A DNA stretch of 10,771 nt. Source: Bacteroidia bacterium. GTDB lineage: Bacteria > Bacteroidota > Bacteroidia > AKYH767-A > OLB10. Made by a program: the position numbers and the translations under genes. The notes beneath the pieces are model-generated. The model had not been told where the DNA came from. It saw nothing but the letters and a program-made list of their open reading frames with translations, and did not search any database. Positions 6,807 through 10,771 of this stretch are shown here, one piece after another (position 1 is the stretch's first letter; each line of letters begins with the position of its first letter). Location of the stretch: positions 1 through 10,771 of the forward strand of contig JANWID010000072.1 of NCBI GenBank assembly GCA_025450095.1, given 5' to 3'.

Positions 6807-7742
6807 TTATTTTAAAGTAAGCGAGGACGATCCTATCAGGCTTCCATCGACGTAAACTTCAACAGTATATTTTCCCTTGGCGTATTGTGAACCTTTGGTC
6901 CAGTAAAGACACAGGTCGGTTTGCTTATTATCGTATTCAAATGATTCCCGTGTAGTATATAATGTTGCCTGGTTATTATAAACAAATGTTTCGGAGCTGG
7001 TGGACATAACAGCACCATCAGGACTTAACACCCGGATAAAAGCTTCCTTGGAGCCGCGGTCTGCAACAAGATTTTCAAGTACGGTAAAACAGGTCCTAAT
7101 TTTAGAAACCGATGAAGCTTTATTAGTTTCGGTTTCTTTGCCGTTTGCCTTGTACTTTACTCCAACAGCTTTCAAATTCATGGTCTTTAGTACAGAACCG
7201 ATTGCTACCTTATTTGCCAGCATTGAATTCTGCTCAGTGAGGTTTTGTACGCGTCCCCGCTCCGACATAAGATCAGTGTTAAGCGTAGAATTTTGTGCAT
7301 TGAGTTCTTCGTTGGCCAGCTTTAGTGAATCAAGCTGGGCAATATAATTCTGGTTCAATTCGCGCAAAGCTCCCAATTCTTCACGTGCTTTACGCAATTG
7401 GGCTGCATCACCGGAGTTGATAAGTTTTTGAATTTCAGCCATTTTCGACTTTATTTCCTCATCCTTTGCAGTTAGCTGGGTTTGTAAAGCGGAATTTTCC
7501 TGGTTGATTTTCTCATATTCCACCTTCATACGCTGCAATTCCGCTGAAAGGGATTCTTTTTCGGAAAGAGTACTTTCCAGGGTCATACTTACTTCCTCCA
7601 GGTGAGTTTTTTTATCAAAGAATTGCCACAAAAGTAATCCATTAACACCCAATAAGATAGATATTACCACGATGATAATTACCTTTTTGGAATCCTGTTC
7701 CTTCTTATCGAAATCGTTTTGCTGTATAGGTTGCTCTTCCAT
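6807..7742 (-). CDS. Inner-membrane coiled-coil protein with a beta-rich C-terminal domain
   Basis: A 311-residue protein of unknown function. Residues 1-20 are charged and polar, residues 21-41 form one strong transmembrane helix (VIIIVVISILLGVNGLLLW), and the rest, with no signal cleavage site, should lie in the periplasm. Residues 45-178 are a long coiled coil (repeated Leu/Glu/Gln/Lys heptads). Residues 180-311 are a beta-rich globular domain containing SKIRTCFTVLENLVADRG, EAFIRVLSPDGAVM and a final GKYTVEVYVDGSLIGSSS strand pair that looks Ig-like. Because of the coiled coil such proteins can be mislabelled as SMC or chromosome-segregation proteins, but no ATPase motif is present. The topology (inner-membrane anchor, stalk, periplasmic head) suggests an envelope scaffold; this is inference. 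It is divergent from comF. Confidence 0.8.
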   Translation of the reverse strand: MEEQPIQQNDFDKKEQDSKKVIIIVVISILLGVNGLLLWQFFDKKTHLEEVSMTLESTLSEKESLSAELQRMKVEYEKINQENSALQTQLTAKDEEIKSKMAEIQKLINSGDAAQLRKAREELGALRELNQNYIAQLDSLKLANEELNAQNSTLNTDLMSERGRVQNLTEQNSMLANKVAIGSVLKTMNLKAVGVKYKANGKETETNKASSVSKIRTCFTVLENLVADRGSKEAFIRVLSPDGAVMSTSSETFVYNNQATLYTTRESFEYDNKQTDLCLYWTKGSQYAKGKYTVEVYVDGSLIGSSSLTLK

Positions 7743-7796
7743 GGGGGTAGTTAGGTAGTTCGGTTATTGTTCAGCGTAGATTTTTGAAAACGGCTA

Positions 7797-7827
7797 CGAA
7801 GTTAATATTTTAATGAATTCCAGTCAA
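7797..7827 (-). promoter_or_regulatory. Possible promoter of the coiled-coil membrane protein gene
   Basis: On the minus strand a TTG (7827-7825) is followed after 20 bp by TAACTTCG (7804-7797), one mismatch from TAnnTTTG. The spacing suits a Bacteroidota -33/-7 pair and would give a leader of roughly 45-50 nt. The match is imperfect, so this is only a candidate. Confidence 0.3.
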
Positions 7828-7958
7828 TTATTTGTTTGTCTTTGCCTTTTAAAAGGGCATTATAGTGGGATTATTCTGGTATTTGCCCAAAGCTCGCAGG
7901 TTGGCGCATTACAATAAATATATTATATAACTTTACTGGAACTTTTGTACATTTTTAA

Positions 7959-8651
7959 ATGTTTTTCTGGTTAAGTGATTTTATAAATCTGTTTTATCCT
8001 GGAGTTTGTGCAGCATGTAATAACGGATTATTCAATGGAGAATCTGTTTTTTGCACTAAGTGTCTGTTTCACCTGCCCAAAACCAATTTTCACCGTACTC
8101 CTGATAATCCTGTAGAAAAACAGTTTTGGGGCAAGGTACCCGTGCATGCCGCAACAGCTTTATATTATTTTAATAAAGGAGAACGTGTGCAGCACCTGAT
8201 CCATCGCCTTAAATATCATGGCGAAAAGGAGGTAGGAATTTTTGCGGGAACCCTCCTTGGTAAGGAGTTGATCAAATCGGAGCGGTTTCGTGATTTGAAT
8301 ATTGTAGTTCCGGTGCCTTTACATATCTCGAAACTAAGAACCCGAGGGTTTAATCAGGCTGCATATTTCGGATCAGGACTTGCAGAAACTCTGGGAATAC
8401 CTATGATACAGGATTACCTTGTGAGAGAAAAGGCAAATACTACACAAACACATAAAAGCCGGTTTGAACGATTTGTAAATGTAGACCGTATTTTTAAGTG
8501 CAACACAAAATATCAATTACAACCGCATCATTTTCTACTTGTGGATGATGTTATTACCACCGGATCCACACTTGCATCAAGTGTTGCTGCGCTACTTGAA
8601 ATTCCCGGATCCAGGGTCAGTATTGCTACTATTGCATATGCAAAATTGTAA
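7959..8651 (+). CDS. comF: ComF family phosphoribosyltransferase-like protein
   Basis: A 230-residue protein of the ComF family, which in naturally competent bacteria is needed for DNA uptake into the cytoplasm, although many non-competent species also carry it. The N-terminus has a four-cysteine zinc-finger-like module, C17xxC20 and C32xxC35. Residues 117-134 hold the family motif VPVPLHISKLRTRGFNQA. Residues 194-205 hold the PRPP-binding loop LVDDVITTGSTL with the two adjacent acidic residues Asp196 and Asp197. Length and layout match full-length family members. No transmembrane segment is present, so it is cytoplasmic or peripheral. The ATG at 7959 starts 16 codons before the first zinc-binding Cys, as usual. 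It is the first gene of a same-strand run with the sulfoxide reductase 71 bp downstream. Actual competence of the host cannot be judged from this window. Confidence 0.93.
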   Translation: MFFWLSDFINLFYPGVCAACNNGLFNGESVFCTKCLFHLPKTNFHRTPDNPVEKQFWGKVPVHAATALYYFNKGERVQHLIHRLKYHGEKEVGIFAGTLLGKELIKSERFRDLNIVVPVPLHISKLRTRGFNQAAYFGSGLAETLGIPMIQDYLVREKANTTQTHKSRFERFVNVDRIFKCNTKYQLQPHHFLLVDDVITTGSTLASSVAALLEIPGSRVSIATIAYAKL

Positions 8652-8677
8652 ATGTCAGTTGCATGAGTGTACATTTT

Positions 8678-8696
8678 GAATCAGTTCCGCTGATTC
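8678..8696 (+). promoter_or_regulatory. Short hairpin or dyad between comF and the sulfoxide reductase gene
   Basis: GAATCAG (8678-8684) and CTGATTC (8690-8696) form a perfect 7-bp stem with a 5-nt loop (TTCCG). It lacks a T run, so it is not a typical terminator. It lies immediately upstream of a -7 element, a place where an operator would act. A stem of this size can arise by chance in a window this long. Confidence 0.3.
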
Positions 8697-8707
8697 CGTA
8701 TTAAATG

Positions 8708-8715
8708 TAATTTTG
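8708..8715 (+). promoter_or_regulatory. -7 promoter element of the sulfoxide reductase gene
   Basis: TAATTTTG matches the TAnnTTTG consensus perfectly and lies 7 bp before the ATG at 8723. A start site at the usual distance would leave a leader of only a few nucleotides, so the transcript could be almost leaderless. No good -33 TTG is seen at the normal spacing. Confidence 0.4.
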
Positions 8716-8722
8716 CCGTACC

Positions 8723-9205
8723 ATGGCCGAATCTGTGATTATTGATGCTTCCCTTTCGGGGAAAAAGGAACGCTATGAAGCGCTAATTCCCCAATTAAAA
8801 GCACTCGTGAACGGGGAGCCTGATTTTACAGCGAATGTTGCTAACCTGGTTGCAGCTCTTAAGGAAACTTTCGGTTTTTTCTGGATAGGTGTTTACCTGG
8901 TTAAAAATGATATGCTCGTACTGGGACCCTTTCAGGGCCCGGTAGCATGTACCCGAATTGGATTTGGGAAAGGAGTCTGCGGAACAGCCTGGAAGGAAAG
9001 AAGAATAATCCGGGTAAATGATGTTAATACTTTTCCCGGGCATATTGCCTGCAATGCATTATCACAATCAGAAATTGTATTGCCTGCATATAAAAATAAT
9101 GAAGTGTTCCTGGTTCTGGATGTTGACAGCGAGTATTTATCCGGTTTCGATAGCGATGACGAAAAATATCTTGGCGAAGTAATCAAAATCATCGAAAACC
9201 TTTGA
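8723..9205 (+). CDS. msrC: Free methionine-R-sulfoxide reductase (GAF-type fRMsr)
   Basis: A 160-residue single GAF-domain enzyme of the fRMsr family (E. coli MsrC/YebR), which reduces free methionine-R-sulfoxide to methionine in the cytoplasm, normally using thioredoxin as electron donor. The signature stretches are present in order: FFWIGVYLV (52-60), LVLGPFQGPVACTRI (65-79), GKGVCGTAW (82-90), GHIACNALSQSEIVLP (106-121) and VLDVDSEYLSGFD (131-143). The three family cysteines are all kept: Cys76, Cys86 and Cys110. By analogy with characterised enzymes Cys110 is the catalytic residue and Cys76 the resolving one. Length is normal. The gene probably has its own promoter and appears translationally coupled to the lipoprotein gene downstream, whose TTG start overlaps this stop codon. 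Confidence 0.95.
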   Translation: MAESVIIDASLSGKKERYEALIPQLKALVNGEPDFTANVANLVAALKETFGFFWIGVYLVKNDMLVLGPFQGPVACTRIGFGKGVCGTAWKERRIIRVNDVNTFPGHIACNALSQSEIVLPAYKNNEVFLVLDVDSEYLSGFDSDDEKYLGEVIKIIENL

Positions 9206-10771
9206 ACCGGATCTCAGCTATTTTATTTCATACGGGAATTTTTCTGCTATGTTCTTGTGCAAATAAAGTTGCACCAACCGGTGGGGAAAAGGATTTAGAT
9301 CCACCTGTACTTACTGGTTCACAACCTGAAAATTACAGTGTAAATTTTTCATCCCGTGAAATAGTTCTTTCATTCAATGAATATATACAGATAGTAGATC
9401 AACAGAAGCAGGTTCTGGTTTCTCCCCCTACAGCGTCTCCACCGGAAATAGAAATCCGTAAGAAAAGTATAATTATTTCATTACCCGACTCGCTTCATCC
9501 AAATACAACCTATAACATCAATTTCGGAAATGCAATTACAGATTTTACAGAAAATAATGTGCTTACCGGATTTCAATATGTTTTTTCAACCGGGCCGGAA
9601 ATAGATTCACTGACCATAGTAGGTCATGCATTAGATGCACTTACATTAAAGCCGGTAAAAAATGCTCTTATTTTATTGTATACTTCAAACACTCCGGATT
9701 CAACAATAGGAATCGATCCGCCAGCATATTATAGCAGAGCTGGTGAGAATGGGGTTTTTACAGTAAAAAGTGTGCATGAGGGTAGTTATCGTGTAACCGG
9801 TATAGATGATCAGAATAGTAATTTTATTGCTGATTTTTCAGATGAAGCTACAGGGATACTGAAAGAGCTGGTAATTGCCGGCGACTCAGTTTCATCAACA
9901 CTGCTAATGACCAGGCAACCTCCTTCCCGCCAGTTTATAAAAACTGCATTCCGTGAACCTCCTGGTAAGCTTATTACAGTATTTGCACGACCAACTGAAA
10001 ATGTTACCTGGAATTTTCTAACGAATGAACCAGGAACAATTATACCTAATTGGAATGAAGGCCGGGATTCACTTATTTTTTATGGATTCCCTTCAATAAG
10101 TGATTCCGCAATTATATTATGGAAGGAAAATAACCAGGTTATAGATACTACGGTTTATCGTTCACAAAAAACGAAATTAGCATCAAAACAAGACAGTATA
10201 ATAAAGTCAACCGCTGTCACAAATCCGGCAGCCGGAACTTCCCTAATGGCAGAAACAGTGCCTTCGCTTACCTGGAATGTTCCATTGAAATCATTCGACT
10301 TTTCAATGGTAAAAGCTTTCAGGGATTCCGTGGAAATTCCTGTCAGTGGTTCGTTTTCGGATTCACTTCATTTAAAAACTTCTTTCGACGGTAGTTGGAA
10401 AGAAGGGAATTACCTGCTGTTAATACCTGCAAATGCTGCTATCGATATGTATGGAAACAGTAACGATACAATCCGCCATTCATTTATTGTTACTGCAGAA
10501 AATACAGCCGGAAGTATTGCTTTCAATTTCACCGGACTTGAAAATTCAGAATATCTCCTGCAATTGGTAAATGATAAAGATGAATTGAAAAGACAGAGAA
10601 TAATAAATGGAAATATGAATGGTATTTTCCTGAAAATCGAACCCGGCATATATCGTTTACGTGCGGTGGAGGACGAAAACCGGAATAACCGCTGGGATGG
10701 TGGTAGTTGGCAGAAAAAGGTATGGCCGGAATCAGTATATTATTATCCGGATATGATAACAGTTCGTGCAA
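9202..10771 (+). CDS. Big_5/Ig-like domain lipoprotein, 3'-truncated by the window
   Basis: The frame is open from 9202 to the window end (523 codons). No in-frame ATG lies near the signal peptide, and the best start is TTG at 9202-9204, which overlaps the preceding TGA stop as TTGA. This gives MNRISAILFHTGIFLLCSC, a lipoprotein signal peptide with lipidated Cys19, followed by ANKVAPTGGEKDLDPPV, a start typical of Bacteroidota surface lipoproteins. Residues 34-131 fit a Big_5 (Ig-like) domain, with ENYSVNFSSREIVLSFNEYI and an end at YVFSTG. Residues 134-220 look like a carboxypeptidase-regulatory-like beta sandwich (IVGHALDALTLKPVKNALI, then NGVFTVKSVHEGSYRV). Two EF-hand-like Asp/Asn loops occur at 203-214 and 491-502. 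The stretch DENRNNRWDGG followed by VWPESVYYYPDMITVRA resembles the C-terminal end of relatives, so probably only a few dozen residues are missing. The ligand is unknown. Confidence 0.85.
   Translation, partial: MNRISAILFHTGIFLLCSCANKVAPTGGEKDLDPPVLTGSQPENYSVNFSSREIVLSFNEYIQIVDQQKQVLVSPPTASPPEIEIRKKSIIISLPDSLHPNTTYNINFGNAITDFTENNVLTGFQYVFSTGPEIDSLTIVGHALDALTLKPVKNALILLYTSNTPDSTIGIDPPAYYSRAGENGVFTVKSVHEGSYRVTGIDDQNSNFIADFSDEATGILKELVIAGDSVSSTLLMTRQPPSRQFIKTAFREPPGKLITVFARPTENVTWNFLTNEPGTIIPNWNEGRDSLIFYGFPSISDSAIILWKENNQVIDTTVYRSQKTKLASKQDSIIKSTAVTNPAAGTSLMAETVPSLTWNVPLKSFDFSMVKAFRDSVEIPVSGSFSDSLHLKTSFDGSWKEGNYLLLIPANAAIDMYGNSNDTIRHSFIVTAENTAGSIAFNFTGLENSEYLLQLVNDKDELKRQRIINGNMNGIFLKIEPGIYRLRAVEDENRNNRWDGGSWQKKVWPESVYYYPDMITVRA

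Noticed and set aside
6807..7742. SMC or chromosome-segregation ATPase
   Set aside because: Only the coiled coil resembles SMC; there are no Walker motifs or hinge, and a transmembrane helix lies near the N-terminus.
7845..7856. Perfect palindrome CCTTTTAAAAGG in the spacer before comF
   Set aside because: AT-rich 12-bp palindrome at chance frequency; lies far from both start codons and has no clear relation to promoter elements.
1..10771. CRISPR array, mobile element, phage or defence genes
   Set aside because: No direct-repeat array, transposase, integrase, tRNA attachment site or defence-type domain was found; base composition is even across the window.

Overview
The window looks like ordinary chromosomal DNA from a member of the Bacteroidota, probably a Chitinophagales/Sphingobacteriales-type organism. 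Evidence: moderate GC with AT-rich spacers, hardly any Shine-Dalgarno sequences, signal peptides cut just before Gln (RAQ, NAQ), TAnnTTTG-like -7 promoter elements, and several protein families typical of that phylum (CBM9-like/DUF5916, GIN/DUF2807, Big_5-type lipoprotein). No mobile element, CRISPR array, rRNA or tRNA was seen.

Layout. 1-250 (minus) is the N-terminus of a secreted DUF5916-type protein that runs off the left edge. A 193-bp divergent spacer separates it from 444-1157 (plus), a secreted GIN/DUF2807 protein whose leader holds a 9-bp inverted repeat ending at the start codon. A rho-independent terminator (1181-1215) lies between this gene and the convergent OmpA-family lipoprotein (1217-2200, minus). 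After a 250-bp divergent spacer come an uncharacterised cytoplasmic protein (2451-3173) and a very large predicted outer-membrane beta-barrel protein (3305-6793). This converges, with a 13-bp gap, on an inner-membrane coiled-coil protein (6807-7742, minus). A 216-bp divergent spacer leads to the plus-strand run ComF (7959-8651), free methionine-R-sulfoxide reductase (8723-9205) and a Big_5-type lipoprotein that starts at a TTG overlapping the reductase stop codon and is cut off by the right edge. No gene-free stretch exceeds about 250 bp.

The common theme is the cell envelope: six of the eight proteins are predicted to be secreted, lipid-anchored or membrane-embedded. The other named functions are a PRPP-binding DNA-uptake-type protein (ComF) and repair of oxidised free methionine. 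I did not find a convincing new multi-gene system. The items most worth a second look are the large outer-membrane protein with an EF-hand-like loop, the two conserved proteins of unknown function, the hairpin-type leader of the GIN gene, and the apparent translational coupling of the last two genes.
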